Numbered from the stretch's first letter, positions 1 through 9,809 are shown. The stretch: DNA of 64,000 nucleotides from Actinomycetota bacterium (GCA_010023045.1 RGJX01000001.1:35318-99317), one strand, 5' to 3'. Notes: generated from the sequence alone by a model not told the origin. A program made the numbers and translations.

Positions 1-863
1 CCCTCACAAGAGGCGATAGAGATACCACCTCTCTTGAATCGTTTGAGCGCTTCAGCGACGATCTCATCGGGAGTAATCAACCCAACATTCATATAAGTGC
101 TTAACAAGGAGTGATTTAAAGCCCAACTCTCACTTGTCATCGCATCTTCGTATGGACCAAAATCTCTAAATGAATCCTTTAGAAATCGATCTAGTTGTGC
201 AAGTGCAGCCTCTCGAGTAGTTCCCCAAGTTCTGTCGGTCAATCTTCCAACCAAGTCCAAAGATTCAATCTCGGCGATCACTTCACGATCGATTTCATCA
301 CGTTCATGTTCTGGATACGAAGGCCAACTATGGCCAAGTTTGGGGGGTGGAAGACGGTTAGCTTCATCAAAATTCCACTTGCCACCGACCGGCTCGCCAT
401 CGTCCATCAAAATGTTAAGTCGTTCTCGCTGAAAGCGATAGAAGCTCTCCATCTTGAGAGACTTCTGTGAATTCGCCCAACTAGAAAAAGTTTCTCTTGA
501 AGTTAGAAAGAAATCATTTGGAACAAACTTGACTCCGATATCCAAGAGGTTCTTAGTTAGGCGATAAGAAGATGGGGCAGTCGCAATTACTGCCTCGTAA
601 TCATCTGCATACTTACTAATTCCAGAAGCGGTATCCCGCGACTTCTCGTAGTGGACTGTAAACCCCTCTTTTCGTAACGATTCTGCAAAATGTCTAGCTG
701 CAGAAAGTAGAAAGAAGATCCGCTGGCGATGCCATCTTGCCCCTGTGAGCATTCGGTTACTTTCAACGAAGATGACCTCATGCTTCTTTGGATCAGCATC
801 TTTAAGCGCACCTTTATGGCGATTTAGGTTGTCGTGAGCAAGATAAATCAAGGTCTTTGGCAT
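1..863 (-). CDS. Cryptochrome/photolyase-family protein (FeS-BCP/PhrB-like), truncated by the window edge
   Basis: Manual reverse-strand translation from ATG at 863 stays open to position 1: MPKTLIYLAHDNLNRHKGALKDADPKKHEVIFVESNRMLTGARWHRQRIFF...GGKWNFDEANRLPPP...SESWALNHSLLSTYMNVGLITPDEIV. The GGKWNFDxxNR block and LNHSLLSxYMNVGLI are typical of this family. Absent from the supplied ORF track because the frame runs off the edge. Confidence 0.88.
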   Translation of the reverse strand, partial: MPKTLIYLAHDNLNRHKGALKDADPKKHEVIFVESNRMLTGARWHRQRIFFLLSAARHFAESLRKEGFTVHYEKSRDTASGISKYADDYEAVIATAPSSYRLTKNLLDIGVKFVPNDFFLTSRETFSSWANSQKSLKMESFYRFQRERLNILMDDGEPVGGKWNFDEANRLPPPKLGHSWPSYPEHERDEIDREVIAEIESLDLVGRLTDRTWGTTREAALAQLDRFLKDSFRDFGPYEDAMTSESWALNHSLLSTYMNVGLITPDEIVAEALKRFKRGGISIASCE

Positions 864-947
864 CACGGAAAGAGTAGCGGGGTAGGGGTAGAATTGCGCT
901 CTGGATCAGAGTTGATCAATTAATTGAGTCATCGGAGAATTTAGAAA

Positions 948-1973
948 ATGCGCTTTGGAGTTCTAACTGGTGGTGGCGATTGCCCGGGTCTTAATGCCGT
1001 TATTCGTGCCGTAGTTCGTAAGGGCGAAAAAGAGTATGGCTACGAGTTCATTGGATTCAGAGATGGCTGGAAGGGTCCGCTTGAGGGACTAACAATGCCA
1101 CTTAATATCAAGGCTACTCGTGGAATTCTGCCTCGCGGTGGAACCATTCTTGGATCCTCGCGAACAAATCCTTTCAAGATTGAAAACGGCGTAGAGCGAA
1201 TCAAAGAGAATCTTGCAAAAATGAACGTTGATGCCCTCATAGCGATTGGTGGCGAAGATACTCTTGGCGTGGCAACGAAACTAGATGCGCTGGGCGTAAA
1301 GGTAATTGGCGTCCCCAAGACTATCGATAATGATTTGAACAACACCGATTACACATTCGGTTTTGATACAGCTGTAAATATTGCTGTCGAAGCAATCGAT
1401 CGGCTTCACACAACAGCCGAGTCACATCACCGCGCTCTAATTGTTGAGGTAATGGGTCGCCATGCCGGTTGGATCGCGCTGCACTCAGGCCTTGCCGGTG
1501 GCGCCTCCTGCATTCTCATCCCAGAAGTCCCATTTGATATTGAGAAAGTATGCAAGTTGGTCGAATCTCGATTCCAGCAATCATATGCTCCGATTCTGGT
1601 CGTTGCTGAAGGTGCGCTTCCAAAAGATGGAACTCTGGTGACTAAAGATGGCTCGCTCGACGCTTTTGGCCATGTCAAGTTATCTGGAATTGGTGAGTGG
1701 CTCGCAAAAGAAATTGAAACTAGAACTGGGGCAGAAGCTCGTACTTCAATTCTGGGCCATATTCAAAGAGGTGGAACACCTACTGCTTTTGATCGCGTAC
1801 TTGCTACACGCTTTGGGCTGCACGCAATTACGGCGGCGCATGAAGGTGATTGGGGCAAGATGGTTGCGCTTCATGGCACCAATATCGTTCGAGTACCTCT
1901 GAAATCTGCTACCGATAAGTTAAAGACTGTAGATCCACGCTTACTTGCTGAGGCAGAAGTCTTCTTTGGCTAA
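948..1973 (+). CDS. pfkA: 6-phosphofructokinase, group A; GGEDT/PKTIDND signature suggests the PPi-dependent type
   Basis: TGGGDCPGLNAVIR, GGEDTLGVA, PKTIDNDLNNTDYTFGFDTA, MGRHAGWIA motifs. Confidence 0.93.
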   Translation: MRFGVLTGGGDCPGLNAVIRAVVRKGEKEYGYEFIGFRDGWKGPLEGLTMPLNIKATRGILPRGGTILGSSRTNPFKIENGVERIKENLAKMNVDALIAIGGEDTLGVATKLDALGVKVIGVPKTIDNDLNNTDYTFGFDTAVNIAVEAIDRLHTTAESHHRALIVEVMGRHAGWIALHSGLAGGASCILIPEVPFDIEKVCKLVESRFQQSYAPILVVAEGALPKDGTLVTKDGSLDAFGHVKLSGIGEWLAKEIETRTGAEARTSILGHIQRGGTPTAFDRVLATRFGLHAITAAHEGDWGKMVALHGTNIVRVPLKSATDKLKTVDPRLLAEAEVFFG

Positions 1974-2014
1974 TTGAGTAGCGCCTAGTTAGCGCTTCTA
2001 CTTAACCTTCTCCT

Positions 2015-3355
2015 ATGACGGCCCAGCTAGAAACTCTCTTTGATAAGTCGCTTAAGGCTGCCCAACAACCCGAATGGCCCGATATCTCTAAGCTAGAAGC
2101 AGCAGTCAAAGAGTTAAAGGCGCTACCACCTCTTGTATTTGCCGGAGAGTGCGACAATTTAAAGGCAAAAATCGCGCAAGCAGCGCGCGGTGAGGCGTTC
2201 TGGCTACAAGGCGGGGATTGCGCAGAAACATTTGCCGGAGCAACAGCTGACTCGATTCGTAATCGAATCAAGACCATTTTGCAGATGGCAGCGGTTCTTC
2301 AATATGGCGCAAGTATGCCTGTTATAAAGGTTGGTCGAATGGCCGGACAGTTTGCTAAACCAAGAAGCAATAACATCGAAAAGCGTGGCGATATTGAACT
2401 TCCCGCATATCGTGGTGATGCTGTTAATGATTTGGAGTTCACCGAATCGGCACGTACCCCAGATCCCGCTCGATTAGTAAAGGTGTATCACAACTCTTCG
2501 GCCACTTTAAATCTAGTTCGTGCATTTACTAAAGGTGGCTTTGCTGATTTACGCCTGGTGCACGAATGGAACAAAGGCTTCGTTAAGGACTCCAATACTG
2601 GCATGCGATACGAAGCGCTTGCTAAGGAGATTGGAAGGGCGCTCGACTTCATGCGTTCTGCAGGAATAAATCCAGAAGAGTTTAAGACTGTTGATTTCTA
2701 CTCCTCTCATGAAGCGTTAATTCTCGAATACGAAAAAGCACTTACTCGTATCGATTCACGCACTGGACTTCCTTATGATGTATCTGCACACTTTCTCTGG
2801 ATTGGTGAGCGAACTAGACAACTTGATGGAGCTCACATCGATTTTGCCAAGAAGATCAAGAATCCAATTGGCGTAAAACTGGGCCCAAAGACAAGCGTTG
2901 AAGAGATGATGTCCCTCATCAAGATATTAAATCCTGATGATGAACCAGGGCGCCTGACCTTTATCACAAGAATGGGAGCGAAGAATATCCGCACTGTTTT
3001 ACCGCCTCTCGTTGATGCAGTCGCAAATAGCGGAAGTAGCGTTCTCTGGGTCTGCGATCCAATGCATGGAAATACTTACGAGGCTCCAAGTGGGTTTAAG
3101 ACAAGAAGTTTTGATGACGTACTAGATGAAGTACGCGGTTTCTTCGAAGTTCATCATGCAAAAGGGACTCACCCAGGTGGAATCCATATCGAGCTAACGG
3201 GCGATGATGTAACGGAGTGCGTTGGCGGTGGCGCTGAAATCTCGCATGAAGACCTAGCCACTCGGTATGAAACTGCCTGCGACCCAAGGCTCAATCACAC
3301 TCAATCACTCGAGTTAGCCTTCTTGCTCGCGGAAATGCTCCGCGATCGCAAGTAA
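2015..3355 (+). CDS. aroG: Class II 3-deoxy-7-phosphoheptulonate (DAHP) synthase
   Basis: 446 aa with FWLQGGDCAETF, GRMAGQFAKPRS, VWCDPMHGNT, HPGGIHIELTGDDVTEC; full-length plant/actinobacterial type II DAHPS. Confidence 0.95.
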   Translation: MTAQLETLFDKSLKAAQQPEWPDISKLEAAVKELKALPPLVFAGECDNLKAKIAQAARGEAFWLQGGDCAETFAGATADSIRNRIKTILQMAAVLQYGASMPVIKVGRMAGQFAKPRSNNIEKRGDIELPAYRGDAVNDLEFTESARTPDPARLVKVYHNSSATLNLVRAFTKGGFADLRLVHEWNKGFVKDSNTGMRYEALAKEIGRALDFMRSAGINPEEFKTVDFYSSHEALILEYEKALTRIDSRTGLPYDVSAHFLWIGERTRQLDGAHIDFAKKIKNPIGVKLGPKTSVEEMMSLIKILNPDDEPGRLTFITRMGAKNIRTVLPPLVDAVANSGSSVLWVCDPMHGNTYEAPSGFKTRSFDDVLDEVRGFFEVHHAKGTHPGGIHIELTGDDVTECVGGGAEISHEDLATRYETACDPRLNHTQSLELAFLLAEMLRDRK

Positions 3356-3397
3356 ATACAACTATCCGTTCCAAGAAGGTAGGCGTAGGCTTTCAAA

Positions 3398-3892
3398 ATG
3401 CTCAGTAAGGCGACGCTGAAGACGCCGGTAGGTTCGCTCTACCTGATCTCCCACGAACACTTGCTTCTTGCTTCGGGATTCTCAAACTTCAGAGATTTAA
3501 CAAATCAGTTGGATGAAGAAGATCGCGATCAAGGTATCTCGGAAGTAAAGCGATTACCAATTATCTCTGACTTACTAGATGACTACTTTTCAGGTGACCT
3601 TAAGGCTTTAGATGGAATATCAGTTCGCCAACCTGGAGAGAAATTCTCTCAATCTGCATGGAAGGCGATGCGTAAAGTTTCACCAGGCAAGACAATCTCT
3701 TATGGCGAACTGGCGAAGCGAGCCGGTTCGGCCGATGCAGTTAGGGCCGCAGGCAGCGCCTGTGCTAGAAATTTAATTGCGCTCGTCGTTCCTTGTCACC
3801 GAATTGTTAAGACCGGGGGTGCGCTCGGGAATTATGCCTACGGTTTGCCAGTAAAAGAGTGGTTACTTCGCCATGAAGGCGCGCTCAAGTAA
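3398..3892 (+). CDS. ogt: Methylated-DNA--protein-cysteine methyltransferase
   Basis: VPCHRIVKTGGALGNYAYGLPVKEWLLRHEG active-site motif. Confidence 0.92.
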   Translation: MLSKATLKTPVGSLYLISHEHLLLASGFSNFRDLTNQLDEEDRDQGISEVKRLPIISDLLDDYFSGDLKALDGISVRQPGEKFSQSAWKAMRKVSPGKTISYGELAKRAGSADAVRAAGSACARNLIALVVPCHRIVKTGGALGNYAYGLPVKEWLLRHEGALK

Positions 3893-4942
3893 TCTCTTAA
3901 GTACCACAACTGCACTTTTAACACCGCTTTCATCTACATCCATATGAGTAACCATACGGACATATTTCGGCCCTAAGGCGCTTATCCAAATTCCCTCATT
4001 TTTTGTTTCGGCTGCAAATTCAGCAGCGCTCCACGATGAACCGGTAAGGTCAAGACCGACGATATTTGTCTCAATCTCATCTGGATTAACGCTTGAAGGC
4101 ACAACTTCATTACAAGCCAGGGCGAGAACCTTTGCTTTCTTATGATCCTCCGCTAAACGTGCAATGTTGTTATCAAGAGCAAAATGACCGGCTGCGGCCA
4201 ATAATCCAACTTGACGCATTCCAGCTCCATAACGTTTACGCCAGACGCGTGCGCTTGCCACCCTTTCTTTGTTACTAAGCATGAGTGAGCCAATGGGAGC
4301 GCCCAAACCTTTCGAGAGACAGACACTTACGGTATCGAAATGCTTTCCATAGTCTTTGAGAGAAACCTTTGATGCAACATGTGCATTCCAAATTCGGGCG
4401 CCATCTAAATGTAGTTTCAAGCCGAGGTTTTGGGCCGCTAGTGCCAACTTTTCAATTTCAGAGATTGGCTGGACTGTTCCACCGCCAAAGTTATGAGTGT
4501 TTTCTACTGCTATAGCGGTGGTGGAGACCAGGTACGGCCCGGAATTAGGACGCGCAAGTTCTAAGGCAGATTGAGCATCAAGCAGCCCTCGCTTCGCTGT
4601 CCAAGTTCGAGTAGTTATACCGCTAAAGGTTGCAGCTGCGCCAAGTTCAGCACGAACTATGTGAGAGTTGCTTTCGCATAGTAATTCCTCGCCGGGTGAG
4701 ACAAGTGTTCGAATTGCAAGTTGATTTGCAAGCGAGCCGCTCGGAGTAAAGACGGCAGCTTCTTTGCCAAACATTTCGGCAACTCGTTCTTCTAGCGAGT
4801 TAACAGTTGGATCATCGCTATAAACATCATCTCCAACCGGAGCAGCAGCAATCGCAGCGCGCATTGCATCGGATGGTCGCGTTACTGTGTCGGAGCGGAG
4901 ATCAACTATCATTTTTTGTGGGCGTAACTTTCGGTTGGACAA
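3863..4942 (-). CDS. ltaE: Low-specificity L-threonine aldolase / beta-eliminating lyase family
   Basis: VDLRSDTVTRPSDAMRAA, GDDVYSDDPTVNSLE, LHLDGARIWNA, SVCLSKGLGAPIGS. Confidence 0.92.
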   Translation of the reverse strand: MSNRKLRPQKMIVDLRSDTVTRPSDAMRAAIAAAPVGDDVYSDDPTVNSLEERVAEMFGKEAAVFTPSGSLANQLAIRTLVSPGEELLCESNSHIVRAELGAAATFSGITTRTWTAKRGLLDAQSALELARPNSGPYLVSTTAIAVENTHNFGGGTVQPISEIEKLALAAQNLGLKLHLDGARIWNAHVASKVSLKDYGKHFDTVSVCLSKGLGAPIGSLMLSNKERVASARVWRKRYGAGMRQVGLLAAAGHFALDNNIARLAEDHKKAKVLALACNEVVPSSVNPDEIETNIVGLDLTGSSWSAAEFAAETKNEGIWISALGPKYVRMVTHMDVDESGVKSAVVVLKRLLERAFMAK

Positions 4943-5765
4943 TCATGACCATGGCTACGAGAACCATAGAGCCACCCAGAACTATCCGTAAAGTTAATGG
5001 CTCGGCGCCCAGGGCTACTGAGAAGAGAGCAGCAAAGACAACTTCCATAGTGAGAATTACGGCGACTTTCGTAGCGGAAATACGCGCTTGTGCCCAGGTC
5101 TGGACTACGAAGGCGAAGAAAGTAGCAAAGACCGCAGTAAAGATCACGACCGCCCAGACTTGGGTATCAGGTGGCGCAATGAATCCATTTAGTGAGGCGG
5201 GAATCCCAGAAACGATTGCGCAAGTAGCTAATTGAACAAAAGTAAGTGTGTATGCATCAAAGTCTCTACTCCACCGACTCAAGAGAAGGATATGTGCAGC
5301 AAATAGAAATGCGGAGATTAGAACGAAAAGCTCACCGGTCCCAATTGATAATCCATTGATGGAGAGAACTCCAAGACCCACAGTTGCAAGAGCTATATAA
5401 AACCAGGCCGATATAGTTAATTTCTCCTTGAGAATTAAAGCTCCAATAAGTGGAGTTAAGACGACATAAAGTCCCGTAATGAATCCAGTAATTGCCGGAG
5501 TCGTGCGCTCTAGCCCTAAAGTCTGGAATATGTAGCCGAGGCCAAGTGCCGTGCCAATGAGTGATCCCTTTAGTAAAAGCGTGCGATTAAGTCTTGCAAT
5601 GACCTTTGGATTAGCTACTAACATCACTAGCGCTGCCACTATGAAACGTGAAACCAAGAAGCTGTAGACATCTTGCTGATCAAGAATGTCCTTCATCCAG
5701 ACAAAGGAAATTCCCCACATCGCCGCAACGGCAAGAAGCGCCCACGGCGCAAGGACTAAGGCCAC
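4902..5765 (-). CDS. EamA/DMT-family transporter
   Basis: Ten hydrophobic segments, typical EamA repeats; GTG start abuts the nfo stop codon. Confidence 0.85.
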   Translation of the reverse strand: MALVLAPWALLAVAAMWGISFVWMKDILDQQDVYSFLVSRFIVAALVMLVANPKVIARLNRTLLLKGSLIGTALGLGYIFQTLGLERTTPAITGFITGLYVVLTPLIGALILKEKLTISAWFYIALATVGLGVLSINGLSIGTGELFVLISAFLFAAHILLLSRWSRDFDAYTLTFVQLATCAIVSGIPASLNGFIAPPDTQVWAVVIFTAVFATFFAFVVQTWAQARISATKVAVILTMEVVFAALFSVALGAEPLTLRIVLGGSMVLVAMVMIVQPKVTPTKNDS

Positions 5766-6644
5766 TTATTTATCCCGCAATTTCTTAAGAAGCGCGACTT
5801 CCCGACCATGTTCAGGTTCTTCACCCGGGGTCTCAAGAATCAGGGGAGCATTAACTACAGCTGGATGTCTAAGCAACTCTTCAAATGGCTTGGTTCCAAT
5901 TTCACCCTCACCTAAGTTTGCATGTCTATCCTTCAAAGATCCTAGGACATCCATTGAATCATTTGCATGAATCAATTGAATTCTTTCTTTACCTGCAACT
6001 TCTACCAATAGATCCAAAGTCTCGGTCATGCCACCTTTACTCTTTATGTCATGGCCAGCTGCAAATACATGGCATGTGTCAAGACAAACCCCAACTTTGG
6101 GATGCCACTCTAGAGCTTCAAAGTAATTCTTTAGATCATCTAACTTCTTGACTAGCGATTGTCCTTGGCCAGCAGTAGGTTCAAGTAGTAGCCAAGGATC
6201 CGCATCGGTTAACTTATCCAGGATCGGCATGACTCCGCTCTTTATCTGTTTCCATGCTTTACTCACATGGGCTTCATCAACGGCTGAGCCAGTATGGATT
6301 ACAACTCCAAGTGCCCCTATCTCGCGACCTCTGCGAAGTGAGTAAGAAGTTGAAGCAACCGAGTTCTTATAGGTTCCTTCTGTCGGTGAACCAAGGTTTA
6401 TAAGAAATGGGGCGTGAACGTAAGTTTCGATCCCAAGTTCGCTTGCTCGCTGGCGAAATGCTGAATCAGCTTCTGGATTTGCATCGGGCATGGCCCAGCC
6501 ACGTGGGTTGGATGCGAAGACCTGAATTGCTTCAGCCTTAATAGTCGCGGCATACTCGATGGAACGCTTTGCCATTCCACCAGAAGTAGGAACGTGCGCT
6601 CCGATTAAGGGGCGTTTCACTTCCTTACTTGAATTCTTGGCCAC
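5766..6644 (-). CDS. nfo: Deoxyribonuclease IV (AP endonuclease)
   Basis: IGAHVPTSGG, FASNPRGW, VHAPFLINLGSP, VGVCLDTCHVFAAGHD, HANDSMDVLGSLKDRHANLGEGEIG. Confidence 0.95.
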   Translation of the reverse strand: MAKNSSKEVKRPLIGAHVPTSGGMAKRSIEYAATIKAEAIQVFASNPRGWAMPDANPEADSAFRQRASELGIETYVHAPFLINLGSPTEGTYKNSVASTSYSLRRGREIGALGVVIHTGSAVDEAHVSKAWKQIKSGVMPILDKLTDADPWLLLEPTAGQGQSLVKKLDDLKNYFEALEWHPKVGVCLDTCHVFAAGHDIKSKGGMTETLDLLVEVAGKERIQLIHANDSMDVLGSLKDRHANLGEGEIGTKPFEELLRHPAVVNAPLILETPGEEPEHGREVALLKKLRDK

Positions 6645-6648
6645 ACCG

Positions 6649-8574
6649 TCACCCTACTGTGATTGTCACAGTAGAGCCACGTTTTACTTTGCTTCCCACC
6701 TTGGGGGAGATATTTGTGACGACCTTGTTCTTCTTATTGCCAACTTTCTTGACAACAACCTTTAGGTCGAGATCTTTGAGGGTTGCAACTGCTTTAGCCT
6801 CACTTAGCGCAAAGACATTAGGTATAAAAACAAATTCAGTTCCTTTTGAAACAATCAAAGTAATGGTGCTGCCCTTATCAGCTTCACCCTTGCCTGGGGT
6901 TTGAGAGACGACGGCGCCTGCGGGTAGATCTTCGCTAAAGATATATTGAGTCTTAACTTCAAAACCAGCTTCAACTAATTCGTTAAGGGCCTGTTCACCA
7001 CTCTTGCCCTTGTAATCAGAGAGGGAGATCTGCTCTACTCCTTTAGAGACAAATAGCGTCAAGGAAGTATCTCGCTTTACTCGCTCCCCGCTTACAGGTG
7101 TCGTCCTAAGGATCAAACCTTTGGGTAGATCACTAGAGAACTCTTCAACAATCTCGCCCACGACCAACTTATTCTCGTCGATCAACTCTTGTGCTACATC
7201 AGGTTTGAGACCAACAAGGTTTGGGATTATGAATCGCTCTTTGCCTTTAGAAACAATAACGGTAACCAGACCATTTGGATCAACGCGTCCACCTCCGGCT
7301 GGATCTGACTTAATTATCTTTCCTTCGCCAACATCTTCGCTAAATTCCTCAACTCCAATTTCCAAGTTCAACCCAAGATCGGATAATTCGGAGCGGGCAT
7401 CTTTTACGGTAAATCCAGCAAGTGATGGCACTACGACTTTCGAACCGGGCCCAGCCCAGATATACCAAGATGTAAATAGCAAGGCGAGAGCAGCGAGTGA
7501 TGCAATACGTCGATTCCGCTTAACTCTAGGAGATACGGAACGTTTTGATTCCTTTGATTTCTTTTTCGCCACCGAACTCTCCTTTTCGCCCTCTGAGTTA
7601 ACCTCTGATTCCTGTGAAACTTGAGGATTAGCCTTTCTTGCGCGTGGCTCTTTTTGCCGCTCCCTAATAGGTTGCTTGAGGGGCAACGGCGGCAAATCCA
7701 ATTCCAAACTTAGTTGTCTCTTTTTTGGATCTAATTTCTCGGAGAGAGCACGGAGCTCTTCAAGAAATACTGCGCCATCAGCGGGGCGCTTATCTGGATT
7801 TACATCCGTGGCACGTAAAACCAGAGCATCTAATTCCGGCGTAATTGATGAATTCAATGTGGAGGGAGCTGGAACGCGATCATTCACATGCCGGATTGCG
7901 ATTTGGACGGGATCCTCACCTTGGTAAGGTTTTTCGCCGGTGATTAACTCAAAAAGAACTATTCCCAATGAGTACACATCGCTTCGAGCATCCGCAATAC
8001 CGCGCTGAACTTGTTCGGGCGATAGATAGGAGACACTTCCTAAAATCACACTTGATTCGGCCGTCATGGTGCTTCCAAGTAAGGCTCCACGTGCCAAGCC
8101 AAAGTCAGCAATCTTTATTCGGCCCTCTTTTGAGACCAGGATATTTTCAGGCTTGATATCTCGATGGACTATTCCAATTTTATGTGCAGCGGCCAGTGCG
8201 CTTGCTACCGGAATAATCATGGGAATCGCGCGTTCCGGGGGGATTCTTCCCTGCTCATGCAAATAGTCGCGGAGCGTTGCGCCTTCCACTAACTCCATAA
8301 CAATGAAGACACATGGAGTTCCGCCTTGGTTCCATCCCTGGTCGAGGACGGCGACGATATTCGGATGCGAGAGCGAGGCAGCAGCTTTTGCTTCTCTTAT
8401 GAATCTCTCTACAAACTTTTCATCTTGAGCGAGATGGGGATGCATAATCTTTACTGCGACTTGTCGATCTAAGCGAAGGTCAAGTGCGGCATAGATTGTT
8501 GCCATACCGCCTGAGGCAACTATGCGATTTAACTTATATCGACCATCTATGACTTCGCCAGTTAAATCAGACAC
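6649..8574 (-). CDS. pknB: Serine/threonine-protein kinase with C-terminal PASTA domains (PknB-like)
   Basis: Kinase motifs HRDIKPENIL, ADFGLARG, SPEQ, plus one TM segment and about four PASTA repeats (VPxLxGxxxxDA... VTVIVSKG). Confidence 0.95.
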   Translation of the reverse strand: MSDLTGEVIDGRYKLNRIVASGGMATIYAALDLRLDRQVAVKIMHPHLAQDEKFVERFIREAKAAASLSHPNIVAVLDQGWNQGGTPCVFIVMELVEGATLRDYLHEQGRIPPERAIPMIIPVASALAAAHKIGIVHRDIKPENILVSKEGRIKIADFGLARGALLGSTMTAESSVILGSVSYLSPEQVQRGIADARSDVYSLGIVLFELITGEKPYQGEDPVQIAIRHVNDRVPAPSTLNSSITPELDALVLRATDVNPDKRPADGAVFLEELRALSEKLDPKKRQLSLELDLPPLPLKQPIRERQKEPRARKANPQVSQESEVNSEGEKESSVAKKKSKESKRSVSPRVKRNRRIASLAALALLFTSWYIWAGPGSKVVVPSLAGFTVKDARSELSDLGLNLEIGVEEFSEDVGEGKIIKSDPAGGGRVDPNGLVTVIVSKGKERFIIPNLVGLKPDVAQELIDENKLVVGEIVEEFSSDLPKGLILRTTPVSGERVKRDTSLTLFVSKGVEQISLSDYKGKSGEQALNELVEAGFEVKTQYIFSEDLPAGAVVSQTPGKGEADKGSTITLIVSKGTEFVFIPNVFALSEAKAVATLKDLDLKVVVKKVGNKKNKVVTNISPKVGSKVKRGSTVTITVG

Positions 8575-8583
8575 AACCGAATT

Positions 8584-9171
8584 TTAGATGAAGAAGTTGC
8601 CATCTACTCGAATTGTGGCGCAATCCCGAGTGTTTTCACTCTCGAAGTGCGCTTGCTCACGAATTTGCCAAATACGCATCTCAGTTTCGAGGTAATCACC
8701 ATCTCTACGAAGGACTCTTTGAAGTCCAACTTCTACTTCTACATCAATCCAAATCAATTCGTCAGTGAATGCTCTAGTTGCTCTCTGTCCAGAACCAACC
8801 CCTTCCAAGATCAAGAGAGTGGGGCACGGATGCGAGATTAGATCTCCAAATGACCTACTTAACCAATCATATTTTCGATACCCAACTGCTTTGCCCTGGG
8901 AAGCAGGAGCGAGAATTTGATTTACCAGAGTACGAGTGAGTTGGGCAGTCAAAGCATCCTCCCAACCGTTGTAAAGATCATCCATATGAATGGTAAGTAC
9001 CGAGCCATCTTCAAAGTTTTCGGAAATTTGTCGCGCCAAAGTAGTTTTTCCGGAACCAGCTGGGCCGTCAATTGAGATTGCGGAAGTAAAGCGAGATTTT
9101 CGTGGGCTGGTATTGATCCGCTCCAAAATCTCACTAAGCGAAGTACTTGCTACCTTTTTATCTTTAGCCAT
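8584..9171 (-). CDS. P-loop uridine kinase-like ATP-binding protein
   Basis: MAKDKKVASTSLSEILERI...ISIDGPAGSGKTTLARQI, HMDDLYNGWEDAL, ILEGVGSGQRA. Start re-assigned to ATG at 9171 because the longer ORF overlaps the upstream transporter. Confidence 0.75.
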   Translation of the reverse strand: MAKDKKVASTSLSEILERINTSPRKSRFTSAISIDGPAGSGKTTLARQISENFEDGSVLTIHMDDLYNGWEDALTAQLTRTLVNQILAPASQGKAVGYRKYDWLSRSFGDLISHPCPTLLILEGVGSGQRATRAFTDELIWIDVEVEVGLQRVLRRDGDYLETEMRIWQIREQAHFESENTRDCATIRVDGNFFI

Positions 9172-9719
9172 CGAACTAATCCATAAATAGCAATGAGAGC
9201 AAAGACTGAGTAAAGCAACGCAGTGAAGAAGAACTCTTGCCGCGCGTAATGCCAAGTTCCAAACAAGTTGATTGCAAACCAGAGGGACCAAGTCTCGTGA
9301 AATTGCCGGACCATAATTAGTTGGGTTACTGCACTTGCCACCAGCAGAAGTGAATCTGGCCATGACGCCGCTGCGCCAATATTTGCGAGGAGAGGAGCTG
9401 CCAATAGCCATAAAACGAAAGCAGCAAATAACCAGATAGCTCTCTCGTTCTTGGTCATGTAACGAGGTTCAACGCCACTGGGTTTCCAACCAAACCATCC
9501 CCAGATTGCAGCTGCGATAAAAATGAGTTGGAGAATCGCACTAGCAAGTAGATCAACTCTGTAGAAGAAGAGTCCGTAAAGGGTGCTACTAAGAATCCAC
9601 CAAGGCCATGCCCAGCGAGTACCTCGCGCTCCTAAAGTCACGGCGGTCAATGAAGTTAAGACAGAGATAAATTCCAGGTAGGAGACTTGGTATTCCCAGG
9701 CGGTAAAAAAAGTATTCAC
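9150..9719 (-). CDS. pnuT: PnuC-family transporter; TPP-riboswitch context suggests a thiamine (PnuT) transporter
   Basis: Hydrophobic PnuC-like protein (WPWWILSSTLYGLFFYRVDLLASAILQLIFIAAAIWGWFGW). Start re-assigned to GTG at 9719, preceded by AAAGGGG; the ORF-track ATG at 9743 lies inside the leader. Confidence 0.8.
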   Translation of the reverse strand: MNTFFTAWEYQVSYLEFISVLTSLTAVTLGARGTRWAWPWWILSSTLYGLFFYRVDLLASAILQLIFIAAAIWGWFGWKPSGVEPRYMTKNERAIWLFAAFVLWLLAAPLLANIGAAASWPDSLLLVASAVTQLIMVRQFHETWSLWFAINLFGTWHYARQEFFFTALLYSVFALIAIYGLVRWLKIKR

Positions 9720-9725
9720 GTTTAA

Positions 9726-9809
9726 CCCCTTTCCAATTCGCATTACCGAACTGGTGTGACGGTCGACCCGAAGGTCCTCTCAGCCAACTTTTGGCTCCCG
9801 ATTGAAAAG
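9726..9809 (-). promoter_or_regulatory. TPP (thi-box) riboswitch-like leader
   Basis: Reverse strand TCTTTTCAATCGGGAGCCAAAAGTTGGCTGAGAGGACCTTCGGGTCGACCGTCACACCAGTTCGGTAATGCGAATTGGAAAGGGG: GGGAGCC...GGCTGAGAGG...GACC..., then ACACCAGTTCGGTAATGC resembling the conserved ACCTGATCTGGATAATGC; the outer stem closes. Confidence 0.85.

Noticed and set aside
4807-5235. 142-aa plus-strand ORF opposite the threonine aldolase/EamA junction
   Set aside because: Antisense to two conserved genes; Thr/Arg-rich with no recognisable domain.
7121-7624. 167-aa plus-strand ORF opposite the PASTA kinase
   Set aside because: Ser/Thr/Pro-rich antisense translation of the conserved kinase linker and PASTA region.
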